Translations under genes and position numbers: made by a program
Shown: piece after piece, positions 51,301 through 57,663 of the stretch
Layout of the letters: each line of letters begins with the position of its first letter
Numbering within the stretch: the stretch's first letter is position 1
Notes under the pieces: model-generated
The model's input: the letters and a program-made list of their open reading frames with translations, nothing else
Told to the model about the DNA's origin: nothing
Databases searched by the model: none
NCBI GenBank assembly: GCA_965116435.1
Contig: OZ220686.1
Span: 2,976,001-3,040,000, forward strand
From: VXPQ01 sp965116435
Lineage (GTDB): Bacteria; Bacteroidota; Rhodothermia; Rhodothermales; VXPQ01
Reading direction: 5' to 3'
Length of the DNA stretch: 64,000 bases

Positions 51301-51392
51301 CCGCCGGGGGGCGAAGGCCGGAAAACCTGGACGAAGCGCTGGCCGCGACGGGCGAAACGGTTCGGGCGTTGCTCCAGGCGCAGGCGTCCTGA
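48354..51392 (+). CDS. alaS: Alanyl-tRNA synthetase with an extra insertion
   Basis: The 1012-residue class II synthetase charges tRNA-Ala and edits mischarged Ser and Gly. Visible features are FFRERGHEVVPSDSL, NAGMNQFKDMFLG, TYHHTFFEMLGNWSFGDYF, MGDEGPCGPCSE, the editing-site zinc motifs HHTATHLLHAAL and CGGTHVRATGELG, a coiled coil, and the C-Ala domain ending near GGRPGLATAGG. The family is usually about 870-880 residues. Roughly 100 extra residues, charged and helical, lie between about 395 and 498, between RTLGTGIEFFEYI and GRVPGEIVFLLHDTYGFP. Start ATG at 48354. Confidence 0.96.
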   Translation: MSDLLSSSDIRRAFLDFFRERGHEVVPSDSLAPEGDPTLLFTNAGMNQFKDMFLGVGQRSYRRAADTQKCLRVSGKHNDLEEVGLDTYHHTFFEMLGNWSFGDYFKKEAIGWSWELLVDVFGLDPDRLYATVHAGDEALGLSPDAEAAALWASETNIDPEHILYGDSKDNFWMMGDEGPCGPCSEVHIDLRPEEARRAVPGKDLVNADHPEVIELWNLVFIQYNARPGGALEPLAAVHVDTGLGLERLVAVLQGKRSNYDTDLFAPLLSGAAALSPREDIVSYDDIRVEDEAERARCRVALRVVADHVRTIAFAIADGVAPGNMGRSYVIRRILRRAVRFGYQALGMREPFLYRLMAPLADTMGDAFPELRARQEHMERITRAEEEHFLRTLGTGIEFFEYIANHVKALSDAIREAEQAAREAADREGLSVHDVNSKARSDQASASYRRVRETKLVAQEMLSALGSDRRMLDILQKSFGKRPGYEAYRVFIFAAMGGRVPGEIVFLLHDTYGFPVDLTQLMAREKGLQVHKEDLARYEELMQMQKERARAGASFRAAADGEEAWQVFVSGEDAEPGDSLFVGYTSLEATDVRIAAMRTVSAASNGKKAGETDSERREIVLDRTPFYAEGGGQTGDTGILDVGGEQIRVLDTTWQRRHIVHCVDRLPADPAAPVHAAVDADRRLRIAKHHTATHLLHAALREALGEHVQQRGSLVAPDRLRFDFSHYERVEPDVLEQVQSRINGVIQRDVPARIDFDVPIAEAKARGAMALFGEKYEDRVRVVTFDPAWSVELCGGTHVRATGELGVFRFLSEGSVAAGIRRLEAVVGEEALAVIEQERKELAGVRAHLGSAPRPVSEEVARLVAENKRLRREAGKLREEALAGRLAGFIEQAQVVAGVRVVTGRIEPVPMDMLRSLAETLRARMGDSAVAALGALDPEGEKVYLAAAASDDLAGSGALKAGDLVGRLARIVGGGGGGRPGLATAGGRRPENLDEALAATGETVRALLQAQAS

Positions 51393-51596
51393 CCTTGCCC
51401 GGCTTCAGCCGGAGCGGACGCGGCGTTATCGATATGGCCACGTCCTGCGTCGGGCGCGCTTTTTCGGCGCGCCGGATGGAATGAATGCCTGCTTTGGGGG
51501 GTCAAACCGTTGTGCGCCCGGTATGGATCGGCTGCGCATGCATACGACAACAGCAACTGCAACTTTTCTTGCCGGGACGAACCGTGCGAATTTGTT
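51393..51596. other. Gap between alaS and the ECF sigma gene
   Basis: CCGGCT-TC-AGCCGG (about 51398-51411) is a perfect 6-bp hairpin without a T-run, just after alaS. The rest should hold the sigma factor promoter, possibly autoregulated; nothing specific was recognised. Confidence 0.4.
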
Positions 51597-52178
51597 ATGC
51601 CACAGGTGTTGGCGCCTACGGACGAAGAACTGGTGAAGCGTGCGCGCGGAGGCGACGCATCTGCATTCGAGGAAATCATACATCGATACGAGGGGCAAGT
51701 GGCTGCAACCGTAATCGGCATGATGGGACGATGCCCGGAGGCGGAAGACGTGGGACAGGAGACGTTTATTCGTCTTCATACCTACCTGCACAAGTACCGG
51801 GGAGACGCGGCGCTTGGCACATACATCGTGCGGATCGCCATCAATCAGGCGCTCAAGGCGCTGAAACGGCGCAAGCGGCAGCGGGAGCGGTTCGTTCGGC
51901 GCGATCCGGAGACCGAACGGCTTTCCGGGCCGGTTGTGCGGGGGGAGGAGGCGGTAGAGGGCCGGGAGCGCGCACGGCTTGTCCATCGCGCGCTGGAACA
52001 GATAAGTCCGGCGCAACGCGCGGTCGTGACGCTGCGGATGCTGGAGGGGTATTCGACCCGGGAAACGGCGACGATGCTGCATATCCCGGAAGGCACGGTG
52101 ATGTCCCGGTTGTCGCGGGGGCTGGAGCAGCTCGAAACGTTGCTCGGCCCGTTGCTTTCGGACGACCCGTCAACATAG
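51597..52178 (+). CDS. ECF-type RNA polymerase sigma factor
   Basis: The 193-residue product has sigma region 2 (AFEEIIHRYEGQVAATV, then EDVGQETFIRLHTYL) and region 4 (ISPAQRAVVTLRMLEGYSTR, then EGTVMSRLSRGLEQLE), with no regions 1 or 3. This is the layout of extracytoplasmic-function sigma factors of the RpoE group. The start ATG at 51597 gives MPQVLAPTDEEL; the open frame goes back to 51510. It is followed by an anti-sigma-like membrane protein and a Spy/CpxP-like periplasmic protein, an envelope-stress arrangement by analogy. RseP at 12122 could release it, which is inference. Confidence 0.92.
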   Translation: MPQVLAPTDEELVKRARGGDASAFEEIIHRYEGQVAATVIGMMGRCPEAEDVGQETFIRLHTYLHKYRGDAALGTYIVRIAINQALKALKRRKRQRERFVRRDPETERLSGPVVRGEEAVEGRERARLVHRALEQISPAQRAVVTLRMLEGYSTRETATMLHIPEGTVMSRLSRGLEQLETLLGPLLSDDPST

Positions 52179-52216
52179 CATAGCAACCTAACCATAGAAA
52201 ACGTAGCCGCGCGCAG

Positions 52217-52636
52217 ATGCTCACAGATCAGGAAATATTGTTGCGATACCTTGAAGGCCGCCTGCCTGTTGCGGAGCGCCGCCAGCTCGAAACGCGCCTT
52301 GCCGAGGAAGCGGCGTTGCAGGCAACGCTGGATACGTTGCGCGGATTGCGGGGTGCGTTGCGGACGAGCCGGGCGGAATCCTTCGGGCCGTATTTCGCCG
52401 AGCGCACGATGCGGCGTTTGCAGGGCGATGGGCACGCGGTCGGCGAATCCTTTTATCGCGGGCTGCAATGGATTTTTCTGCGCACGGCGACCGCCAGTTT
52501 CGTGGCGGCGCTTGCGTTCGCGGCCTACAACGCCGTCACCTACCAGTCGTTGGGCGCGGCCTCGTCTTTGCTGGAAGCCGTGTTTGGCTTGCCGTCCGTA
52601 TCGCTGGCGGATGCGCTCTCCTGGTCGGTTATGTAA
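52217..52636 (+). CDS. Probable anti-sigma factor, small membrane protein
   Basis: The 139-residue product starts with LTDQEILLRYLEGRLPVAER, a short helical region like the cytoplasmic domain of zinc-finger-type anti-sigma factors but without the HxxxCxxC zinc motif. One transmembrane helix lies at about residues 90-108 (TATASFVAALAFAAYNAVT), and a short C-terminal tail follows it. Position directly after an ECF sigma gene is the main reason for the call; the sequence alone is weak. Confidence 0.65.
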   Translation: MLTDQEILLRYLEGRLPVAERRQLETRLAEEAALQATLDTLRGLRGALRTSRAESFGPYFAERTMRRLQGDGHAVGESFYRGLQWIFLRTATASFVAALAFAAYNAVTYQSLGAASSLLEAVFGLPSVSLADALSWSVM

Positions 52637-52683
52637 TACGTAGCCAATACGCTATCCCTGATTCCGTCTCGCACCGGAAAACC

Positions 52684-53217
52684 ATGACTGCTCGCACGAA
52701 ATCGATCTTGTTGTTGCTTGGAACCCTGCTCATCGGCATGTTGCTGGGGGTGTTTATCCATTCGCGCATGGTGGAAGATCGCATCGAACGGCTTACGTCC
52801 TTGCGTTCCCAGGCCGGATTCGTGCAGTTCGTGGACAAGATGATCGAGCCGACGGACGACGCCCAGCGCGAAGCCATTCGAACGGTTCTGGAAGATGCGG
52901 CGGCGGCCCTGGACGTGCATCATGCAGAAAACCGGGTGGCGCTTGAGGAGATTATGGGATCGTTTCGCGCCTCGCTGGACAGCCTGCTTACGGAAGAGCA
53001 ACTGCAGGCGCTGAATGAACGCATGGAGCGGGCGTGGAAATACAGAAAGGGGTCGCGTTCGAGGCATTCCGACCGGCGCGATACGTCCCGAAAGCATCGA
53101 AAATCGAAGGAAGGACACGCTGGGCAGGGGCACGCTGAGCAGGGACACGCTGAGGAAGAGCATGTTGAGCAAGGGGACGCTGAGCAAGAGCACGTTGAGC
53201 AAGGGGACGCTGAGTAA
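52684..53217 (+). CDS. Spy/CpxP-like membrane-anchored protein with a repeat tail
   Basis: The 177-residue product starts at 52684 with a membrane helix (LLLLGTLLIGMLLGVFIHS), followed by a helical domain (DAQREAIRTVLEDA, then ALEEIMGSFRASLDSLL and TEEQLQALNERMER) of the Spy/CpxP or heavy-metal-resistance type. The last 36 residues are a charged repeat of the GHAEQ/EHVEQ/GDAEQ type, encoded by 15-bp units. The stop TAA lies in a unit where others read CAA, so the protein probably ended further on before that change. The third gene of the sigma unit, it may sense or buffer envelope stress. Confidence 0.7.
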   Translation: MTARTKSILLLLGTLLIGMLLGVFIHSRMVEDRIERLTSLRSQAGFVQFVDKMIEPTDDAQREAIRTVLEDAAAALDVHHAENRVALEEIMGSFRASLDSLLTEEQLQALNERMERAWKYRKGSRSRHSDRRDTSRKHRKSKEGHAGQGHAEQGHAEEEHVEQGDAEQEHVEQGDAE

Positions 53218-53230
53218 GGATGTGCTGAGG
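53111..53230. repeat. 15-bp minisatellite, eight units, crossing a stop codon
   Basis: Eight 15-bp units of the type AAGGGGACGCTGAGC run from 53111 to 53230. Seven encode the tail of the preceding protein. In the seventh the last base is T instead of C, which makes TAA (53215-53217) with the first bases of unit eight. Confidence 0.9.
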
Positions 53231-53535
53231 ACGTTCCCCTAACCCGGAAGCCGGAACGGGTGCGCCTGCGAGGAAGGGCCCGGCTCGTGGTCGCCCGCCG
53301 AACGCGGCGCAGGATGTTTCTTGTGCGACAAAGGTCCCGCTGCGGAACAGACGCCCGCCTCGCTTGTTGACTCCCCGCCCGAAATCGAGCGAGCCGGGCT
53401 ATCTTGCCATGGAGGACAGATAGCGGAGGACAGGTAGCGCCGCAGACGGGTCATGTTCGATTGCAGCCATGTTCTATTGAATCATGCGCGATGGAATATG
53501 GATGCATACGGGGATGCATACGGGGATCCATATAC
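53231..53535. other. Gap before tRNA-Ser
   Basis: No gene was recognised in this GC-rich gap. Two copies of GGATGCATACGG (53500-53511 and 53512-53523) and a partial third lie directly before the tRNA. Confidence 0.4.
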
Positions 53536-53622
53536 GGAGGGGTGCCGGAGTGGTCGAACGGGGCGGTCTCGAAAACCGTTGTGCCCTTCGGGGCACCGAG
53601 GGTTCGAATCCCTCCCCCTCCG
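53536..53622 (+). tRNA. tRNA-Ser (anticodon CGA)
   Basis: The 87-nt class II tRNA has acceptor GGAGGGG / CCCCTCC, anticodon stem-loop CGGTC-T-CGA-A-AACCG, a long variable arm GTGCCC-TTCG-GGGCAC and T-arm GAGGG-TTCGAAT-CCCTC. CCA is not encoded (CAA follows). Confidence 0.97.
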
Positions 53623-53853
53623 CAAGCGCAATGATTTTCTATCGGTTTTCTATGATTTCCCACGATTTCCGGGGGGCGCGGCGCAAAATTCATGAACGCT
53701 CGGGTATTTCATGAATTTTTGCCGTATCCTTATCGGAAAGCGTGCCGTCCTGCATCGTTCGTGCGCACAGCGCCGCGAAAGGGATCGCGCCCTGCGCGGA
53801 CGCAGGGCCTTGGCATGTACCTCCGCACGTTCATCCATCCATTGTATCCGAAC

Positions 53854-54636
53854 ATGAATCGTATAAACGTTTTATTGCCGATGCTCGCTGCGATCGTTTT
53901 GACGTTCGCTACGGCGCCCAGCGCTTTCGCCCAGGTCGGCGTGGGCGCAGAAGCCCCCGAGGGCGCCGATCTCCTTTTTGACGGGACGCGCGCATCGCTC
54001 GACGCAAACTGGGAATATTGGGAAGGCCCTTGCTTCGCCTCGTCCATGCCCATCAAATGGAATGTCGTTCCAAACCATTTCGACGATGGCGAAGGCACGG
54101 CCATGTCCAGCAAAGAGCCGTACTCAAGCACCTATGGCCAGGCCGACATCGTTACGAAGAAAAAACCCCGCGATTTTCGGCTGCATGTCGAATTTCTGAT
54201 TCCCCGCAGTCGGGGAAATAGCGGCGTTTATCTCGACAACCGGTACGAAATCCAGGTGGTCGAGGGCGAGGACGGCTTGCATGGCATGGCGTCCGTGATC
54301 AACGAGAAGGATGCGCCCTACGAGTTGTTCAACGGCCTGCAAAAATGGAACGCCTACGACATCCAGTATCGCGGCGCCCGCTTCGACGAGAACGGCGAAC
54401 GCAGCGAAAAGGCGATGGTCAGCATGTATTTCAATGGCGAGAAAGTGCATGAGAACGTCCCCATCAACAAGGTTTGGGGCGGTCCCTGCTCGGCGCTCGA
54501 CGGAGGCAACGAGGGGGGTGAGCGCATTACCGACGCCCCGGGCGGCGTCAAGCTGCAGGCGGAAGGGCACGATGTGCGCTACCGGAACATCTGGATGCAG
54601 GAGATGAGCTTCGACGATCCTGATACGGATTTTTAG
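53854..54636 (+). CDS. DUF1080 (3-keto-disaccharide hydrolase-like) secreted protein
   Basis: The 260-residue product has a signal peptide ending near FAQVG (residue 27). The rest fits a DUF1080 jelly-roll domain: DLLFDGTRASLDANWEYW, FRLHVEFLIPRSRGNSGVYL, YEIQVVEG, a NGLQKWNAYDIQYRG block, and VRYRNIWMQEM at the end. Relatives act on oxidised disaccharides or are carbohydrate-binding. The start ATG at 53854 is set by the signal peptide; the frame is open from 53692. The stop TAG shares its last G with the palindromic repeat beginning at 54636. Confidence 0.88.
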   Translation: MNRINVLLPMLAAIVLTFATAPSAFAQVGVGAEAPEGADLLFDGTRASLDANWEYWEGPCFASSMPIKWNVVPNHFDDGEGTAMSSKEPYSSTYGQADIVTKKKPRDFRLHVEFLIPRSRGNSGVYLDNRYEIQVVEGEDGLHGMASVINEKDAPYELFNGLQKWNAYDIQYRGARFDENGERSEKAMVSMYFNGEKVHENVPINKVWGGPCSALDGGNEGGERITDAPGGVKLQAEGHDVRYRNIWMQEMSFDDPDTDF

Positions 54637-54692
54637 GATGCTCTGATTAAGTCCGCGAAGCGCTGATTGAAGTGGATTTGATCAGCGCCTCC
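54636..54692. repeat. Palindromic repeat, fused double unit
   Basis: A half unit of one subtype (GGATGCTCTGATTAAGTCCG, then CGAAG) is joined to a unit of the other (CGCTGATTGAAGTGGATTTG, then ATCAGCGCCTCC). Its first base is the last base of the DUF1080 stop codon. Confidence 0.8.
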
Positions 54693-54713
54693 CTGATGAA
54701 TGGGTGCTGAGGC

Positions 54714-55283
54714 GTGCAGGAGCATCGGGCGTTTCTTGGACTGGGTTCGAACCTCGGCGAGCGGTTCGGGCACCTTTGCTTTGGCGTAGCGCAGGTGCAC
54801 GGGGCGCGGAATGTGTGCGTGACGGCCGTATCGCCCGTCTACGAATCAGCGGCCCATGTACGGCCGGGCGCTGCGCCGCAACCGCCCTACCTGAATATGG
54901 TAGCCGCGGTGCGGACCCGTCTGGACGCCCGGACGTTGCTTGCGCTTGCGCTGCGGATTGAGCGGGCGCGGGGTCGGCGCCGCGTTCCCGGCCCCGCGGA
55001 TGCCTCGTACGGATCGTCTGCATGGGCGCCCCGGACGCTGGACATTGACGTGCTTGTATTCGACCGGGTGCGCCTGTCGGAGGCGGGGCTTTCCGTGCCG
55101 CATCCGGGGCTGGCTTCCCGGCGCTTCGTGCTGCGTCCCTTGTGCGATGTGGCGCCGGACCTGTATGTGCCTGCGCCGTTCGGCGAGCATGTCGGTTCGT
55201 TGCTTGCGAAATGCCCGGACCCGGGACCGGTTATGCGAACATCCCTTGAGATTCCCAACGTATTTTCCCGATCATGCTCCTGA
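54714..55283 (+). CDS. folK: Hydroxymethyldihydropterin pyrophosphokinase
   Basis: It transfers pyrophosphate from ATP to hydroxymethyldihydropterin in folate synthesis. The 189-residue product has FLGLGSNLGERFGHL, PPYLNMVAAVRT, the RRRVPGPADASY region and the signature WAPRTLDIDVLVFD with the metal-binding Asp pair. A GTG start at 54714 is used because no ATG precedes the domain. The 3' end overlaps the next small gene by 10 bp. A 23-residue tail follows the core. Confidence 0.93.
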   Translation: MQEHRAFLGLGSNLGERFGHLCFGVAQVHGARNVCVTAVSPVYESAAHVRPGAAPQPPYLNMVAAVRTRLDARTLLALALRIERARGRRRVPGPADASYGSSAWAPRTLDIDVLVFDRVRLSEAGLSVPHPGLASRRFVLRPLCDVAPDLYVPAPFGEHVGSLLAKCPDPGPVMRTSLEIPNVFSRSCS

Positions 55284-55480
55284 AGTTTTTTGCTTTTTGC
55301 GTACTGGCGTACACGGTGTTCAGGATGTTGCGGACGCTGTTACGGACGCTGGGGCGTCTTGCGGCGTCGCAACGACCGCCGCGTTCGCAGAAAGACGGGC
55401 AATGGAGCGGCCCCCGGCCCGGGGAAAACGCCCGCGAGCGCGAGAACGTGGAGGATGCGAACTATGTGGACATTTCCTGA
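55274..55480 (+). CDS. Small membrane protein, DUF4834-like
   Basis: The 68-residue product has one N-terminal hydrophobic segment (LLKFFAFCVLAYTVFRML), a basic middle, and the acidic end ENVEDANYVDIS. The segment layout and the end resemble DUF4834 proteins of Bacteroidota, which are about this size and uncharacterised. It overlaps folK by 10 bp and ends 11 bp before the repeat hairpin at 55492, which probably ends the transcript. Confidence 0.65.
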   Translation: MLLKFFAFCVLAYTVFRMLRTLLRTLGRLAASQRPPRSQKDGQWSGPRPGENARERENVEDANYVDIS

Positions 55481-55491
55481 TCCGCGCCGCC

Positions 55492-55536
55492 TTAAGGATG
55501 CACTGATTAAGTCCGCGAAGATCAGAGCATCCTTAA
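55492..55536. repeat. Palindromic repeat, best-preserved unit; likely bidirectional terminator
   Basis: TTAAGGATGC-A-CTGAT and ATCAG-A-GCATCCTTAA form a 15-bp stem broken by one A:A pair, around a 15-nt loop with GTCCGCGAAG. It lies exactly between the convergent DUF4834-like and tonB genes. The tonB stop TAA (55533-55535) is within its right arm. Confidence 0.85.
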
Positions 55537-56207
55537 CTATCTACGCCCAGCATAAACGTGATGGTGGTGCGGCTTGCGATGGCTCGGCCGTTCTTGCGGG
55601 CGGGCCGGTACATGTACTGGTTCGCCGCGGCGATGGCGGATTCTTCCAGTCCGTGTCCGACGATATCGACGGGTTCCTTGACCTGTCCGTTGTCGTCGAG
55701 CAAGAACCGCTCGGTTACCGTGGCTTCCTCTACGCGCCCGCGGTCATTCACCAGCACGTGCACCACCAGTTTGGCCCGCACCCGTTTCCGGCGGGCTTCT
55801 TCTGTATATTCGGGCGTGGCTACGCGCACGATGCGCGGGCCTGCCGTGACGCCCGCGGGCGCTTCGGCCGGCGCTTCAGGGGGTGCAGACGCATCGACCG
55901 GCTCAAGCAAAAGGACGCTGTCGGAAAAGTCCAGTTCGTCTTCGGTCAGGTATTCGTCCTCCGGGACCAGGACGGGCACCAGCGGGGCGGGTGGCGCGGG
56001 CGTCGCCGCAGCCTGTCGCGTGGGCTGAATTTCCTCCATCGCAATCCGTTCCTGATCGTTCGCGCGCCAGGTCGCGCGCAGTTCGGGGACGGCCTTCGGG
56101 GCGGGCCAGAAGCGGACGGCGCCGATGAGCAGGAGAAGCGCTGCGGCGAGGCACGCCAGAAAGCGGGTGCGGTGGTTCGCGATATGGTGCGGTTCGGAAC
56201 GCGGCAT
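55533..56207 (-). CDS. tonB: Energy-transducing TonB protein
   Basis: The 224-residue product has an N-terminal anchor helix (about residues 16-34, FLACLAAALLLLIGAVRFW), a Pro/Ala/Glu-rich spacer across the periplasm, and a C-terminal TonB domain from about residue 130 (PEYTEEARRKRVRAKLVVHV, then GRAIASRTTITFML). It couples the proton-motive force to outer-membrane receptors; exbB and exbD are not in view. The 3' end runs into the palindromic repeat at 55492-55536. Confidence 0.9.
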   Translation of the reverse strand: MPRSEPHHIANHRTRFLACLAAALLLLIGAVRFWPAPKAVPELRATWRANDQERIAMEEIQPTRQAAATPAPPAPLVPVLVPEDEYLTEDELDFSDSVLLLEPVDASAPPEAPAEAPAGVTAGPRIVRVATPEYTEEARRKRVRAKLVVHVLVNDRGRVEEATVTERFLLDDNGQVKEPVDIVGHGLEESAIAAANQYMYRPARKNGRAIASRTTITFMLGVDS

Positions 56208-56471
56208 CGACGGGCGCCTGCACAGGTTGTCAGGATGCTGTGATCAAGCCTGTTGCGATCAGAGCATCGTGTACTTCAAACCCGTCTTGCGTGCAAGGGT
56301 TCGCGCCGTGCGTTTGCCGGAAGAGGGCGGCGCGGGATCGTCCGGCGGGCGGGCGAACGCACATCGGCGAAGGATAAACTTCAAAAAGCCTGTGAAGGTC
56401 TTGAGACCGGCCAAAAAGATGCGTAATTTAACAAGAATGCACTTACAATTCGGTTTTCGGAATAGCTACCT
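56208..56471. other. Gap between tonB and carA with a repeat unit
   Basis: The 264-bp divergent gap holds a palindromic unit at 56233-56268 (GGATGCTGTGATC / GATCAGAGCATC, one mismatch). It should also hold the tonB and carA promoters. No gene was recognised and no PyrR-type or pyrimidine attenuator was seen. Confidence 0.55.
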
Positions 56472-57614
56472 ATGCAACAAACGTCGATGAATGGTTCTCC
56501 GTGCAAGCTGGCCCTGGCGGACGGAATTGTCGTGGAGGGATACGCCATGGGTCATCAGGGCGAGACGGGCGGCGAGCTGTGCTTTAATACGAGCATGACC
56601 GGGTATCAGGAAATCATGACGGATCCGTCCTATCACGGGCAGATCATGATGATGACCTACCCGCACATCGGGAATTACGGGGCCATGGATGCCGATATGG
56701 AGGCGGCTGCCCCCATGGTGGCCGGGTTCGTGGTGCGTCAGTTCGCCACGGAGTACTCCAACATGCAGGCGGACGAATCGCTGGATCGTTTTATGAAGCG
56801 GCACGAGCTGGTGGGCGTGACCGGCGTGGACACTCGACGCCTGGTGCGCCATATTCGCGCGCAGGGGGTTATGAACGCCGTAATTTCGTCGGTGGACCTG
56901 GACGACGACCGGCTGGTTGAGAAAGCGCGCAACTGGCCCTCCATGGAAGGTCTTGAGCTGGCTTCCCGGGTGACGGTGGATGCGGCGGAGGACTGGTGCG
57001 CGGGAGACGGTCCGCGCATCGCGGTGTTCGACTACGGCGTGAAGCGCAACATTCTTCGGTCGTTCGAGGCGCAGGGGTGCGCGGTGCGTCTTTTCCCCGC
57101 CTCCGCAGCGCTCAAGGACGTGCTTGCCTGGGAGCCGGACGGGCTCTTTTTCTCGAACGGTCCGGGCGACCCGCGCGTCATGCCGGATGCGATCGAAACG
57201 GTTCGGGACGCCTTTCGGACGCCTATTCCGCTGTTTGGGATATGCCTCGGGCACCAACTGATGGCGCTGGCTTCCGGGTGCGAGGTGTACAAAATGTTCG
57301 TAGGACATCGGGGCGCCAACCAGCCGGTGCAGAACCTGCGCGTCGGGCAGGTGGAAGTCACGACGCAAAACCATGGGTTCGCGGTGCGGGAAGCGTCCAT
57401 CGAGGAAAAGATCGCCGAGGTGACGCATCGAAATTTGAACGACCGAACGGTGGAAGGGCTGCGTTTCGCGGACCGCGCGGCGTTTTCCGTGCAGTATCAC
57501 CCGGAGGCCTCGCCGGGCCCGCACGACAGCCACTACTTGTTCGATCAGTTTCTGCAGGAAGTGGAAGCGCACCGCAGCGCCTCGCTCCGCACCAGGAAGA
57601 AGGTTACGGCCTGA
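56472..57614 (+). CDS. carA: Carbamoyl-phosphate synthase small (glutaminase) chain
   Basis: It releases ammonia from glutamine for carbamoyl phosphate, used in pyrimidine and arginine synthesis. The 380-residue product has the CPSase small-chain N-domain (ETGGELCFNTSMTGYQE, YPHIGNYG) and a class-I amidotransferase domain with the nucleophile in FGICLGHQLMALA and the His-Glu pair in SVQYHPEASPGPHD. It is followed by carB after 49 bp. Its product feeds both pyrF and the arginine operon found in the same window. Confidence 0.96.
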   Translation: MQQTSMNGSPCKLALADGIVVEGYAMGHQGETGGELCFNTSMTGYQEIMTDPSYHGQIMMMTYPHIGNYGAMDADMEAAAPMVAGFVVRQFATEYSNMQADESLDRFMKRHELVGVTGVDTRRLVRHIRAQGVMNAVISSVDLDDDRLVEKARNWPSMEGLELASRVTVDAAEDWCAGDGPRIAVFDYGVKRNILRSFEAQGCAVRLFPASAALKDVLAWEPDGLFFSNGPGDPRVMPDAIETVRDAFRTPIPLFGICLGHQLMALASGCEVYKMFVGHRGANQPVQNLRVGQVEVTTQNHGFAVREASIEEKIAEVTHRNLNDRTVEGLRFADRAAFSVQYHPEASPGPHDSHYLFDQFLQEVEAHRSASLRTRKKVTA

Positions 57615-57663
57615 GCGCGGCGCGCTGCAGGATCAAACACACGACTATTCTACTTGGGGACAC

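Noticed and set aside
56466..57572. Minus-strand open frame of 368 codons
   Set aside because: It is the antisense shadow of carA, which has a full amidotransferase triad.
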